From Hymenopus coronatus (Eukaryota; Arthropoda; Insecta; Mantodea; Hymenopodidae), in the NCBI GenBank assembly GCA_030762935.1, contig CM060890.1:63552765-63616764 (forward strand): 64,000 bases of DNA, read 5' to 3'. Position 1 is the first letter of the stretch; every line of letters begins with the position of its first letter. Positions 47,345 to 58,339 of this stretch are shown here, one piece after another. The notes under the pieces were generated by a model. It was not told where the DNA came from, ran no database searches, and was given only the letters and a program-made list of their open reading frames with translations. A program made the translations under genes and the position numbers.

Positions 47345-47935
47345 TCTCAAAATACTAGATCGCAACGCACAACATACATTCGTAGCGTCTTAAATGTGAA
47401 TCGCTTCCGATTAGCACGTAAACAGGCATTATATTTCCACTCCACAGCACAAGATGTGCTTGCAACAAAACGGAAATAGGACACATCATCAACTATTGGG
47501 TAAGATACTCCATCAGCAATTACTTTCGTAGCCACACCTCGCAGCACATTTCGTATTTCACGCATTATTGTAAACGCGACATTTTTTCCAAACACTGTCT
47601 TTACTTTCTTTTTCAGTCTAAAACAGGTATCACGGGTCTCTGATTAATTGCTTGCACAAGTTCATCAACAGCTTTCAGGGCTCGAGGCATTTCAATGTTA
47701 GATGTTTCCAAATATGTGTTATTGTCGTAGATATATGTGCAAAGTTCTTCTGAATGAATTGAGCATGTTCATTTGAAGCAAGGAATTTTACAATCTTGAT
47801 TGAAGAGATGCATTATCATCAAAGGCATTAATTACCCGTAAAATAGTATTCTAATATATAGCATAAAATACTGCTGCATGGAGCCACGTTCCCCAACGTT
47901 GCTAGTCTGTTAACATGCGGCGCGTGCAGGTCGGT
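47345..47935 (-). pseudogene. hAT transposase relic (C-terminal half)
   Basis: Across at least three frames the minus strand gives QRWGTWLHAAVFYAI, RVINAFDDNAS, KFLASNEHAQFIQKNFAHI, TYLETSNIEMPRALKAVDEL, GKNVAFTIMREIRNVLRG, and ends YFRFVASTSCAVEWKYNACL and ANRKRFTFKTLRMYVV. R-W-G-T-W-L-x-A-A-x-Y, the I-T-x-L-E-T helix and the closing T-S-C-x-V-E...N-R-R-x-F-T-F-x-N-L-x-M-Y block are typical of BED-type/CGGBP1-like hAT transposases, including the C-terminal dimerisation domain. Several frameshifts break it. Terminal repeats were not found. Confidence 0.72.
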
Positions 47936-48246
47936 CTCTACTCGGTAGGTATGCAACTGGTATGTGTATGTGTCCCGATATCGGTTCCCAAGATGCTATC
48001 CCTAGTTATAACAATATCGCGTTTAACCAAGTCTGATTCTACCTTTCCAACTAGTGTCCTACATATTGGTCACTGTGGAAGAAACAATTATTTCACAATG
48101 ATTGACGTAATAGCTGGTTGAACCCCGGGATTTAAAATATTGTAAGTGGTCATTGGGTAGTCATTTCAACGCATTTGGAGATCTCCTTTAGAATTTTAAG
48201 TGGAAAAATCACCAGTCGTTGGGCGTTTTAATACTGTTTTGGCATG

Positions 48247-48350
48247 TTAACACGGTAGCTCAGTGGTTAGAGCAGTTTGACGGAGACCAGGAGATCCGTT
48301 ACTCAAATCCCGGCTATGGCATAGCATTTTTCAGTCTGATTCTTCTTATC
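48247..48350 (+). repeat. S5 tRNA-derived SINE, best copy
   Basis: ACACGGTAGCTCAGTGGTTA with AGAGCAGTTTGACGGAG, the B box GATCCGTTACTCAAATCCCG, then GCTATGGCATAGCATTTTTC and AGTCTGATTCTTCTTA. The trailer shared with other copies shows it is a SINE rather than a tRNA gene. Confidence 0.78.
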
Positions 48351-48991
48351 TTTAAAAAGGTTTGTTGCTATGTGGAGATGTGTTCCTGTTTGTTATGAGA
48401 GGGTGCGGAATACTGGAAATTCAGTTTTATTAATGGAAACCGGTTGTTTTCTATTACATTTCTTTAAGGCCCTGATAAGTAACAAATAATAAGACTACTG
48501 CGGAATAGCTGGAAATTGTGTTTTACTAATGGAAAGCGGTGGTTTTCTATTAAATTTCTTTAAAACCCTGACTAGGAACAAATAATAGGACTTTCCGCAC
48601 CCAGAATAGTCTATTTTCATTGCCACTATAGAATTTCACAATGCCATCGGATAGATAATCTTCCGCGGGGGTATTGTTCCCTACCTAGGGTAATTAGCGG
48701 TGCTATTCTCAAAACTCTGGATTTCAAATACTACTTCCACAAATATAGGATAGAAAAAAGAAAAAAACATTCGTTGTCAATTTCCTAGCTTCAAGAATGA
48801 CGTAAGATTCCTTCTAACCGGTATTCTGAATCATCGTAAGTGGAATAAATTTCCATAATGTGTTTTAACAGTTTACTCTTGTTTTCTACTATGTTGTGGA
48901 CCTTTCACTTGGTCATTTTGATGATATACTCTTTTTTATTTCCATCTAAAATTACTATTTCTTTACCTACAATGGCAATACAATATCTTAC

Positions 48992-49152
48992 CTGTGGAAC
49001 TGCACTATTTCCAAAAATTCCTTTCAAGACTGCAATACAGCGTCCAACAATTACGTCATCGCTAACATTCTCCATAATGGCTGCTGCTTCACCCGCCACC
49101 AGAGCCAGTAGTACTGGAGCTCGATAAAGATTCCAGAATAGAAACAGCTCTC
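48992..49152 (-). CDS. Kdm1a: Kdm1a (LSD1) internal coding exon: substrate-pocket segment ELFLFW to SAVPQ
   Basis: On the minus strand the acceptor reads CTTACAG followed by GA-GAG-CTG. The first two bases complete the Gly codon left open by the exon at 61245-61481. The exon is 161 nt, encodes 53 full codons from [20 protein letters not shown] through [18 protein letters not shown] to [14 protein letters not shown], and ends on a codon boundary before a GTAAGATATT donor. The Trp of ELFLFW corresponds to human Trp695 of the amine-oxidase active-site region. The SDDVIVGRC and LKGIFG segments are LSD1 hallmarks. Phase and order agree with the neighbouring exons, separated by introns of 12.1 kb and 4.7 kb. 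The frame is open throughout. The apparent open frame continuing past SAVPQ is intron read-through and is not part of the protein. Confidence 0.96.
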
Positions 49153-49489
49153 CTGTAAGTAGACAGTAAAAGCATTACTATAGCATGTCTCAACCTTAAA
49201 AGACAGTATCTCTATCTCTATCTAACTCATACGTGGTGGCATTAGCTTCGGCCTTTTCTACTCTCGTGCTATTGCCAAATCATTAATTTCAGCTTTGAAC
49301 ATATTGTGACAGATCCGTCTTCATTGCAGTTGGTGACCTTGGAATGCGTATCAACACAGGAAGTGCGGTGCGCAATGGTAACCAGACACGTCTCGATTCT
49401 TCCAGAAGATTCTACAAGCTTCCAGAAAGTTCTGTGACGCCCAAGTAGAACTTACTTATATCAGATTGCTCATTTTACAGCCTTTTTCG

Positions 49490-49540
49490 GGCCGCCCCGT
49501 GGCCGAGTGATCAGACCACTACGCCTATAAGCAGTAACTA
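49490..49540 (+). repeat. S1 SINE head fragment
   Basis: GGCCGCCCCGTGGCCGAGTG with ATCAGACCACT matches the S1 head. The body is missing. Confidence 0.6.
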
Positions 49541-49639
49541 ATTATTTAAAGGTCAGGATGCAAAGATATTTTTCTTAGCTAGAGGTAACCAGAATGCTGG
49601 TACAGGTCTAGTTTGAATTCTCTATCTTTAATAAAATGA

Positions 49640-50220
49640 ACGTTATGAAGTTTTAAATCAAAGATTTAGGAAATTTCTGTATTATGCAGTAGAAAAGTCA
49701 GACAACAAACATTTTTGTTATTGTGTTTACAACAGGGACCAAACCAAAGAAAATGTTGACAAGGGTTTAAGGAAGTTTTTAAAACAATTCGAAATCCTCA
49801 TTGTACCTAACAATAAATAGTCAACCATCCATTCAGCTCAGAATCGCCAGGCAGCAAGCAGATAGCGTGCTACGGTAAACATTACCATAATGAAGTTATA
49901 ACATGCGGAATACTGTGAAGTGTTAAATGTAGCTTACTTATTTTGTATTTTACATAACTAAATATTTTAGTACTGGAAGGAAAAACTTGGAAGATGTTTG
50001 TAAACTAAGAATAAATGCAAAATAATAACGAATGAGTTAGATTGTTCAGTAAAATTAGGGTTAATAAAACAAAAATAATAGTATATAGGATAAAAAAGAA
50101 ATGAATGAAAGGACCTGTAAGGACGCCATTAAATAGAAAGAAAAAATGGTGAGAGGAAATATCATGTCAGGTTAAAACAATACAATGGTATAGCGCAAAA
50201 CACAACGCATCACATCGTTC
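49640..50220 (-). repeat. F2 dispersed repeat, copy 2 (inverted relative to copy 1)
   Basis: The complement matches 17235-17935 in order, including GTAGCACGCTATCTGCTTGC, TCTTTCTATTTAATGGCGTC and CTTGTCAACATTTTCTTTGG. No conserved reading frame is shared by both copies. Confidence 0.75.
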
Positions 50221-50753
50221 GTTCCTTGCTGTATAAAACATTTCATCCATTTACATTTAATTTTGTTATGATGATGTTGATGCCCTAAAGATGTAAATCC
50301 TGATCATTTTATTTCTCCATATTTTATATTTTTATGGCTATAAAACGTATTTCGAAGTACTGAAACTATAAAAAGAAGAGACAAAGGACAATTAAAAATG
50401 TGTTACAATAAGCTTAAATAGCAGTGCAGATATATCACCACATGGTGATGTATAATTCACATATGACATGTAATTGATAAACCTATGGTGCCGAAGTTTT
50501 AACGTACATATGTGCTCCATTTAACGTATACTGTCTTCAAAAGTTGAAACAAGCATTAGTGTCCATATAAGCATGTTCACAGCAAATTGTCTTTGGTGAG
50601 AATACCAATGGGATGGGAACTATGAAATGTCCACAGATATGAGAAGGTATGAACAATATGAGCAATGTACAACACCGCAACATTATACTTCACATGTTTA
50701 TTAAGGTAGTTAACATGACATTATTGGTTTTAAGGACAGCATTCATACCTTTC

Positions 50754-51030
50754 TAAAGGTCAGCAAAGTAGTCCCGTGCGATATTCATGACACGTTGCCA
50801 ATTATTTTATTACCAACTGTAATATCTTCACGTGTTGCAAATTGCCTACCACGTAATGGTATTTCAACCTTGCCGTCTATGAGGTTGAAGTCACATGAAA
50901 ACAGGTCAGAAGAGTATGCTGCTGCTCCAATAAATCTTTCCTATCCCCAGAGATGTAGAAGATGCACACACTGCTTTGGCGAGCTACTTCAACACGAGTC
51001 AAATCTGACACGGCGGTCGCCATACAACTG
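50754..51030 (-). pseudogene. Mariner-type transposase relic, internally deleted
   Basis: The minus strand encodes YSSDLFSCDFNLIDGKVEIP followed by LRGRQFATREDI, the segment around the third catalytic Asp of mariner-like transposases (PYSPDLxPCDFxL...LRGxRFxTREDI). In another frame it ends NWQRVMNIARDYFADL and a stop at 50756-50754, matching the usual W-Q-R-V...DYF C-terminus. A possible start (MATAVSDLTRVE) lies at about 51027, so most of the catalytic domain has been deleted. Terminal repeats were not identified. Confidence 0.7.
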
Positions 51031-51039
51031 ATTTCGCTT

Positions 51040-51990
51040 ACTCACTGCGTTCCCACAGGATATTCCAGCACCATCTGACGTTGTTAACACACATTAGGAC
51101 TACCTGTTTTCCCCGCATACTTTGTGTTTCAATAATAGTTCGCCAAAAAATAGAACAGTTGTCATTACGTATGCAACAATCCGCTTACAATGCCTTATAA
51201 TCGTTGGAACACTCCATAGTTGTCAGATACAACTCCAAAATTCAACCTCTAATTGATTCATGACATACCATAATCATACTGCACGATAATAGAATGAATA
51301 GACAAAAAAAAAAATCACACATAATGAAATCCTTCCATTAGCACACATTAGAGTGCTGTTATGATTATGTTATTAAGGCCCTTATAAAATATTTCATGGT
51401 GAAAGCCATACCCAATACCAATATAAAGCTATATCACTGCAAAAATCAGACTTACATAATTTAGTAAATACATATCAAATCACGGCAAAACAAAATACAA
51501 AACTAGCTCTAGAGATACCAAAACTTCATATTCATATCACTGAATCTTCTATAGATGCTTTCCTTTTGGAAAACATGAAAGGGGAAAAAAAAAAAAACAA
51601 AAAAAAAACAAAAAAAAACAAAACAAAAAAACTTACCGACCGGATGGTTACTGGAAGAATATACTGACTGACAATTGCAGAAAATCCCGAAAATGTGCTA
51701 GATGAATACCTTTAGCAACACATGACGATCCAATTTTGCTACATAGCTTACAGATAGTAGCGGGTCCACCTTAGAAAAATAGCAGTGCGTAATATTGCAA
51801 TGGCCTGCATGTAATCGAGCCAAAATCACCTCCACACGGCGAGCTAGATGAGAGGAAACTATTCAGTTTATCAGAACGTTCTTTACTACTCTGAACTTGC
51901 CTCCGCGTAGAACTAAGCACTCTTAGTGCCAGCTCGAAAGCACCACACTCCGCACAATAGCCTTTCGACGTTAAACGAGATATTACAACA
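51040..51990. other. Intronic sequence with an A-rich tract
   Basis: An A/C tract lies at about 51582-51632. No gene or repeat family is recognised. Confidence 0.45.
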
Positions 51991-51999
51991 CAAGGTTGC

Positions 52000-52640
52000 C
52001 ATCTTTGCTGCCAAATCCGTCAGTTCATTTCACGGCAATCCAACGAGACTAGGAATTCAGGCACGCTCCACATTATCACACCGAGAATATGGAAGGCATC
52101 CTGGATGTGTTGCACAATGGGGTGATAACTGAACAGCTCACAAAGGTTCTGAAGGGAATCACATATAAGAGGCAGTCGCCTAATTTTGAAGGCGCACATA
52201 CAAAATGCCTCGATATACGGCATACACTCTGTGCCATAGATGGAAGTGCTACTATAAACACCAAATGTATATGTTTCGGGCCCATAAACATCTGCACAGT
52301 TAATACCTTTGGGGTGTGAATTAAAACTTTTGTCATTGTAACCTGTCATAAACTCTAAAAGAAAAAGTACTGATGCCATACACAGCATGGTACGCCTCCA
52401 TAATCCCGAGATCTGCTTGAGATGTCGCACGTAACCAAGGGGAGTGCATCCTCTCCCCTTCAGAAAACAAGCCAGGCATTTCAACGTTGTACTTCCTAAG
52501 AAGCTCTGAGAAAGGAACACCAGCAGGCTTTGGATTAAGTATACTGTTTCTGCTCATCCAACGCAGTGTTGCCAAAATAACTAAACGATGGATGCGCAGG
52601 TAGACATCTAAACCCACAAACATAATTTTTAATAGGACAT
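52000..52640 (-). pseudogene. Unidentified frameshifted coding relic
   Basis: Three minus-strand frames relay one another. 52623-52333 reads YLRIHRLVILATLRWMSRNS, GVPFSELLRKYNVEMPGLFS and LRATSQADLGIMEAYHAVYG. The region 52330-52230 has KVLTVQMFMGPKHIHLVFIV. Then 52240-52080 has EAFCMCAFKIRRLPLICDSL and QNLCELFSYHPIVQHIQDAF. Amino-acid composition looks like real protein and the breaks are shifts rather than dense stops, so this is probably a fairly young pseudogene or an exon of something unrecognised. I cannot name the family. No splice sites or poly-A tail were clear. Confidence 0.4.
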
Positions 52641-53419
52641 CAAGCCGATATTGTAGAGAGGGTTTTACCGATTCGAGTAAAAACTCACAACTGAACTGGT
52701 TGGAGAAGCTTCAACAGCTACACAGTATTCAGATTATCGATGTGTCTAATCTTCTCATCATGGTCGTGCTGAAGAATCAGTATTGCACTCATATTCTAAC
52801 TTGAGTCGGATCAGTGCGCATTAAAGTTGCACCAAAACTGTCCGATCCGCTCACATCTTACTTTCAGTTTTGTATATGTGATTACAAGCTAAATTTGCTA
52901 CAGAGGATTATCTCAGGAATCTCGTTTTATCCGCGAATGGTGCATATCTGGGCCGAATCTGGGCGAAGAACGACAATAGTCTCCTACAGCGCCGAAAGTT
53001 CATGCAGATTAACTTTTCAGTTGAGAAACGCAAGCCGTTTATAGAACCCCATTCTCGAAGATTATTTAAATATTGCTGCAGACGATTACCTGAAAACTAC
53101 TACGGACAGCAAAAACGACACCTCTGAGGGACACATTTCGAGATAGAATTAATTGCTGTACTCGTAGCGATTAGCATAACGCTGTAACGATCCATAAGCA
53201 CATGGTACTAATAAAAATAATGTATGAAAAAACCGAGCCGACCACTACTCGGAAAACGCGGTCCTTTACATCCTTCTGAAACAACAATGGTATATTTCCG
53301 TGTCTATTTCAGTTATTGAAAAGTATGGCGTTAGGCAATAAAAAACGACAACAGCAACCACCTTAATTCAATATTAAAAAAGAAAATGGTTAAACTCTAG
53401 ACTGCCCACAGTGAAGCAA

Positions 53420-53640
53420 CATTTTAATGGAGAAATTATGATTTGTATCACTCAAAAACTAGATCCTGACAGTCACCCGTCTTGCAATTTGTGGAACGTT
53501 ATCGACAACAAAAAGCGAGACTACACATCTTCGGAGAAATTACCCGATTTGTAAGCACGGATTGTGTTCCCGGAAGGTAAGCAAGGCTGCGATTTATGAC
53601 TGTTAACAGAAAAAATTAATCTAGAACAATATCACCGTAA
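53420..53640 (+). pseudogene. Weak Tc1/mariner-type C-terminal fragment
   Basis: LDPDSHPSCNLWNVIDNKKR followed by DYTSSEKLPDL resembles the S-P-D-L-N-P-x-x-x-L-W region and the following helix of Tc1/mariner transposases, but it is short and has lost key residues. Confidence 0.35.
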
Positions 53641-53714
53641 ATAAAGAAGGATATGGCCAAAACCTAATAATTGTAAATTAAAACATTCTCTGCAGTTATT
53701 TCTACTATTTTTCC

Positions 53715-54238
53715 TTTCTGCATACAAAGTGCATTGTAAGTAGGTAGATATTGCATTCGGTCCATCAATTCGATACCGAAGTGTCACCGAAAATACGTGT
53801 TTTGATGTCTCCTAAATCTAAAGAATATATTTTTTAGAAAACGGTCCGTGTGTTTTGTGTCTCTGTGAACAATGTAAGTCAAAAAGAAAAACCTGTCAAA
53901 CAACAATTTTGATAGTTAAGTACATCATCCTTCAAGGAAGCAACACGATTCGCCTGTGGTGCCTCTGGTAGTAAAAGCGGGCGTTAAATACTACTAAAAA
54001 AAACAATGCAACACAATGAGTTTCAAGAAGATCTCCCCAACCAAAACTATTCTTTAGGTAGAATGTTAATAAAAATGGCTCTAAATATTTTGATTTAAAC
54101 ATTAAAGATGATGATACATATGATACACACATACAAAGATGATACACGATGAGCAAAATGTATACCTTGAAATTTCAGGGAAAGTCTCTGAAGACTCTTC
54201 TGAATGACTTGCATAACTGATAAACAGTAAGACATCAC
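53715..54238 (+). repeat. F1 repeat copy with small SINE fragment inside
   Basis: Forward F1 start (TAGATATTGCATTCGGTCC, AATTCGATACCGAAGTGTCA) and CGGTCCGTGTG, interrupted at about 53945-54005 by an S1 3' fragment, then AAGATCTCCCCAACCAAAAC to the GATAAACAGTAAGACATCAC landmark. Confidence 0.75.
53945..54005 (+). repeat. S1 SINE 3' fragment
   Basis: CGCCTGTGGTGCCTCTGGTA with GTAAAAGCGGGCGTTAAATA and an A-rich end match the S1 tail. It interrupts an F1 copy. Confidence 0.65.
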
Positions 54239-55002
54239 ATGGACCTTTACCTAAAAATCTGATTGCTCCATTCACGTGACTTTCTCTTCATATTCGGCAA
54301 CAAACTAGTGTTATGAAAAGCTTATTCTTGTAATTACTTTATGCTAATCGAGAAAAATATTAGCAGAAATTGTAGTATTACTTGCCTTCTTGTTAGTAGA
54401 AGGGAAATGAAGGAATACAATAGGGTAAAGCGATAGTCAAAGCTTTAAAAAGCTGTTGCTATCGGTTCTCTTTGCTGACCAGATGTAAAAAATAAATAAA
54501 TAAATAAATAAATTAAAAAAAAGAAAAAAAAGAGAGGGCTATATGAAACCAAATTTCCCTTCCCGTTCTAGAGAAGTTTAAGTATTTAAAGTAATAACAA
54601 AAACTGTATAGGAAATAAACCGTGTTTTAAAGAATTTCTATAGATTTTGTGTTGTACGTTTTTGTGTCTGTTATGGTTTAGCAGTTACACAAAAGTAATT
54701 AAGAATGAAAATATCTTCGAGGCTATTCCTATAAAATTGAAGGTATACATTTCGTTTGTCATGAAAATATTTTAAACATATATGTAGTATTTTAATAAAA
54801 ATCGTTAGTCATTTTTGAGAAAATCAAAATTTTTGAAAATGTCCCAAGTAAATGGTAGTTGGAGTTGAGGAGAATTTCTTGAAAATCTTCGCGTTGAATT
54901 CTTGGAAGATGCTGGACTTAAATAACAAGTTTGGGATTATCGTTTTTAAGCTATGCTGTCCACAGACACATACCCACATTTACACATTTTTCTAAAAATA
55001 CA
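54239..55002 (-). repeat. F1 repeat copy, head-to-head with the next
   Basis: Reverse F1 from TGGACCTTTACCTAAAAATC and CCATTCACGTGACTTTCTCT to CTATGCTGTCCACAGACACA, stopping at ATTTTTCTAAAAATACATTT, the same point at which the copy at 34895 stops. An (AAAT)n plus A-rich insertion lies at about 54488-54536. Confidence 0.82.
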
Positions 55003-56666
55003 TTTTTACTTTCTCTAGCCCGCATGTACAATGTACATAATGAATAGAGAAGACATTGTATTCCACCCAATAATTCGATGTCGATATTTCACCGGAAATA
55101 TATGTTTTGGGATCCCCTGAATCCGAAAAAGCATTTTTAGAAAAAGGTCCGCGTGTGTGTCTGTGGACACCATAGCTCAAAAATGAAAAGACAGTTAAAT
55201 ACCAAACTAATTAAATACTAAAGTTTAATTTTCTCAAAAATGATTAACGATTTTGATAAAAATCGAATTTAAGATATTTACATCCCAAATAAAATGTATA
55301 TCTTTAATTTTCTGTGAATAGCCTTTGAAGATCTCTTTATTCTAGATGCATTTTTCCGAATGATGCTTAACTTCTAAGCCGTAAGAGATAGACAAAAACT
55401 TACCACGAAAAAATGTAGATCTCGTGTCAAAACACACAATTTATGTCATTTACATTTTTGTTGTGAAGGTAACCGCTTCTGAGATATTCCTTGTTATTGT
55501 TTTTAGTTGTAAAATATTATATTTTTCTCAGATGGAAGTGTCCATTTTTCTTTTGTCCTACTCCAGGTCAAGCAAAGAAGCGATTTGCAATGACAATCGC
55601 ATAACGATAGCTTTTAAAACACTTGACTATCACTTTAGCTTAGTGTATTCCCTTAGTTTCCTTCTACTTATAAAGAACTAAGTAATAAGAACTTTCGGCT
55701 AATGTTTATCTCGTGTATGATTAGCATTGTGTAGAAAGAGGAAGACTTTTTGTAAGAAGTTTGTTTGTAAAGCAACTAAAGAAAGTCGTGTGAGTTTAAG
55801 ACAACAGATTGTTTAATTCAGGGAGTCTCAAAGTATGCAATTCTAGCGAAATCTTGGTATCTATCCACTATGTACATTATACATAGTAATACACAGAGTG
55901 GTCTAAAAAATGTATACACTGTTTAACAGTCCATAACTTGCAAACTAATGGGCGGAAACATCTCATTTTTGGTAGTGTAAGTGTGTAGTTCCGCCAATCG
56001 CCACACAAGCGGTGTCTGATGACAGTTGCTAGATGTGTAAGCATTCTTTTGTTGTTAATGTCTTGGGTAAACATGGCGGGCGCAAAGCTTACATTCAATG
56101 AATGGGAGTCAGTTTTGAAGTGGTACATTAGGTACGAAAACATTAGTGAGGTTCAACGCCAGTGACGAAATGAGTATCAAACAGAGCCACCGACACGTTT
56201 AACAATTGCGCGCATTTGAGACAAGTTTGAAGTCGACGGCTGTGTTACAGATATACAGAGAAAATGATCTGGACGACCTGTAACAGCAACAAGTCCAGCA
56301 AAAGGTTTTGCTTCCAAACAAGATGGTGCACCAGGCCACTATCATAATCTTGTCAGGGAGTATCTCAACGAAAATCTACCTGCACGATGGATAGGCTGAA
56401 GAGGTGCTGTAGAATATCCACCACGTTCCCCAGACTTAACGCCTCTGGTTTCTTACCTATGGAGAACACTAAAAGAGCTCATCGTCTGTGTATGGATGTT
56501 AATGGTGACCATTTCGAACAACTAAAGTGATATCTGTAAGTTGGACTTTAACTATACTTTCACAAAAAATGAGACATTTTTACCAATTAGTTTGCAAGTT
56601 ATGGGCCGTTAAACAGTGCATACATTTTTTGCACCACTCTGTATAGAGAAAGTAATATGCAATTCT
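55003..56666 (+). repeat. F1 repeat copy, internally deleted and hit by a mariner-type element
   Basis: Forward F1 starting at TTTTACTTTCTCTAGCCCGC. There is a deletion between ACAGTTAAATACCAAACTA and AAGTTTAATTTTCTCAAAAA. It runs to the 3' terminal block CACTATGTACATTATACATA at 55867-55886, interrupted at 55894-56641 by a Tc1/mariner-type element and completed by TATAGAGAAAGTAATATG. The last 40-odd bp of the terminus are then duplicated to about 56720. Confidence 0.82.
55894..56641 (+). mobile_element. Tc1/mariner-superfamily element, internally deleted, long terminal inverted repeats
   Basis: A 748-bp element with terminal inverted repeats of about 90 bp: CAGAGTGGTCTAAAAAATGT and ACTGTTTAACAGTCCATAAC at the left, and their complements at the right ending ...TTTTGCACCACTCTG. 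It is flanked by TA at the right and CA (a changed TA) at the left. Residual transposase around 56310-56480 reads KQDGAPGHYHNLVREYLNEN, then PPRSPDLTPLVSYLWRTLK with an internal stop. The second Asp of the catalytic triad is present and the third is lost. It is inserted into the 3' terminus of an F1 copy. Confidence 0.88.
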
Positions 56667-56864
56667 AGCTATTATGTACACTGTACATAGTAATATATAG
56701 AGAAAGTAATATGAAATGATGTTAAACTATGAAATAGTGTCAAACTCAGTTTCGTCCTCACATGAATCTAACACGAAATGAAGGTAAGTTCCTCGTTACT
56801 TCATTCTTTGTTAGACTGTTACGATCCGAATAGGCAAAAAGTTACTGTATGAAGAAGTCAGTCC

Positions 56865-57090
56865 CCGTGGCCACGCTCGCAATATTACCTAGTTTCGGTG
56901 CTTCGTGGCCCATGGGATTGTGGGTTTGAGTCCCACCTTGGGCTTGGGTGTTTGTGTGTTTGTTAATGTATTTGAAATCAAAAAGCAAAAGGTAAACCAA
57001 ATAGGTCAACAAAGGGAATGTAGAGAAAGGAATACAGTGCCGGAGTCCCGACAAGGCTCCGAAACTATATGTTTAATAAAAAAAAATAAA
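56865..57090 (+). repeat. S4 tRNA-derived SINE
   Basis: GTGGCCCATGGGATTGTGGG, TTTGAGTCCCACCTTGGGCT, GGTGTTTGTGTGTTTGTTAA, ACAGTGCCGGAGTCCCGACA and an A-rich tail at about 57077-57086. Confidence 0.84.
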
Positions 57091-57903
57091 TTAACATTTC
57101 ATACACAATATGCCTCAAGCTACGTTGGCGCAATATTCGCTTGTCTGAGATTGCCTCAGTTGCTAGTGCTGTGAAGCTACACAGACACTTGTCATCTGGA
57201 CAAATTTGTTTCAATAAGCTGTATATATGTGTTCTCTTCCTACACTGTTTAATTTATTGCTTTACTTTATTTTACCGTAGAGTACAATGAACTTTGCGGT
57301 TTCTTGGAAAATATATTGTCTAAGAAATGTCTCTTTCATTCGCAAACTATGATAATTTTTTTCCATGGACAGAGACGAGATGTGATCACCAAACATATAA
57401 AATTATGAACAAGAAACGCTGAGCTAAGATCGGATAAAGTATACAATGAATAATGATAGCTGTTTTCTCTTTAGGAAAAGTCAACTCCAGTAGTGGTTCG
57501 CCTCCGCAGAAAAAATGGGAGCAGGTATATCTTAAACCCTTATCTCATTTCAGACATTTCCATATTGTTCTGGAGTGTAACTATGAACTGTTACACTCAA
57601 TCAAATGCTTTTCTTTTACGCTCGTTTATTTTACATCGTTTTAACAACTTGAATATATCGCGATGGATATTCGGTAAGGTACCTCGTTGACGGTATGGCT
57701 CATCCGCGTAGCATATACAGGGTTATTGAAACAGAAAGAACAGATTTCAAACTTTTATAGCTTTCAAACTACAAAAGATAGAAGCATGATTCCAACGTTC
57801 ATGGAGAGAGATAAGTTTACAATTGAAATAGCGTGGGGGGGGGGGGTAGAAGTTCCAATCACGGCCGCATTGGCGCTGTTGTTTGCTGTATGTCTGTAGT
57901 GAA

Positions 57904-58254
57904 ATGGTGGCGACACCTCAAGAGAAATCATTTTGTGTGCTGCAATTAGCAAAGCTAGAGTTCATTGTTGCAGTTCAACGAGCATTTCGCCGTCAATTTA
58001 ATAAACAATCGCCGCGTCACAAGCAAATTTACGAGTGGCATCGAAAATTCGTAGAAGATGATTGCATGTGCAAACGGAAAAGCACGGGACGTCCTCTCAC
58101 ATTGGACGCGAATGTCGAGCATATTCGTACACTATACGAAGGACCCCAAAGAAATCCACATCACGAGCAAGCAATCAACGGTATGGCGAGTTCTAAAACA
58201 TCGTCTGCACCTGAAGCCATACAAACTGCAGTTATTGCAATTATTGAATCCTGA
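57904..58254 (+). pseudogene. Transposase N-terminal part (helix-turn-helix), frameshifted
   Basis: From ATG 57904 it reads MVATPQEKSFCVLQLAKLEF, then VQRAFRRQFN, IYEWHRKFVEDDCMCKRKST and GRPLTLDANVEHIRTLY. This is the paired helix-turn-helix DNA-binding region typical of a large insect group of Tc1/mariner-superfamily transposases, followed by the G-R-P linker. Near 58140 the homologous reading shifts to the next frame (KDPKEIHITSKQSTVWRVLK, RLHLKPYKLQLLQLLNPDD), which covers the second DNA-binding half. The frame with the stop at 58254 is therefore an artefact beyond that shift. It is the N-terminal half of the protein completed by 58340-58696. Confidence 0.85.
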
Positions 58255-58339
58255 CGACCAAACAAAAGGAACGAATTGTACATTGGCATGTTAGAAGATG
58301 TGGAAGAAGACAATTTTACTCAATGATTAATGTTTTCCA

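Larger units (their letters stand above)
44298..48991 (-). other. Kdm1a: Kdm1a intron, 4694 bp
   Basis: Phase-0 intron between SAVPQ and PKETVV, with donor GTAAGA and acceptor GTGCAG. It contains two SINEs near the exon at 44.3 kb, a microsatellite, a nuclear mitochondrial ND5 piece, a hAT relic and a further SINE. Confidence 0.94.

Noticed and set aside
48251..48320. Possible tRNA gene
   Set aside because: The same head and trailer recur at other places in the window (S5 family), so it is a SINE.
48905..48991. Extension of the Kdm1a exon past SAVPQ
   Set aside because: An open frame continues, but a consensus GTAAGA donor follows CAG and the next exon resumes with the expected PKETVV; the extension is intron.
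52020..52520. 166-codon minus-strand open frame taken as one gene
   Set aside because: Protein-like content passes between frames within it, so the single frame is not the real reading; recorded as a frameshifted relic instead.
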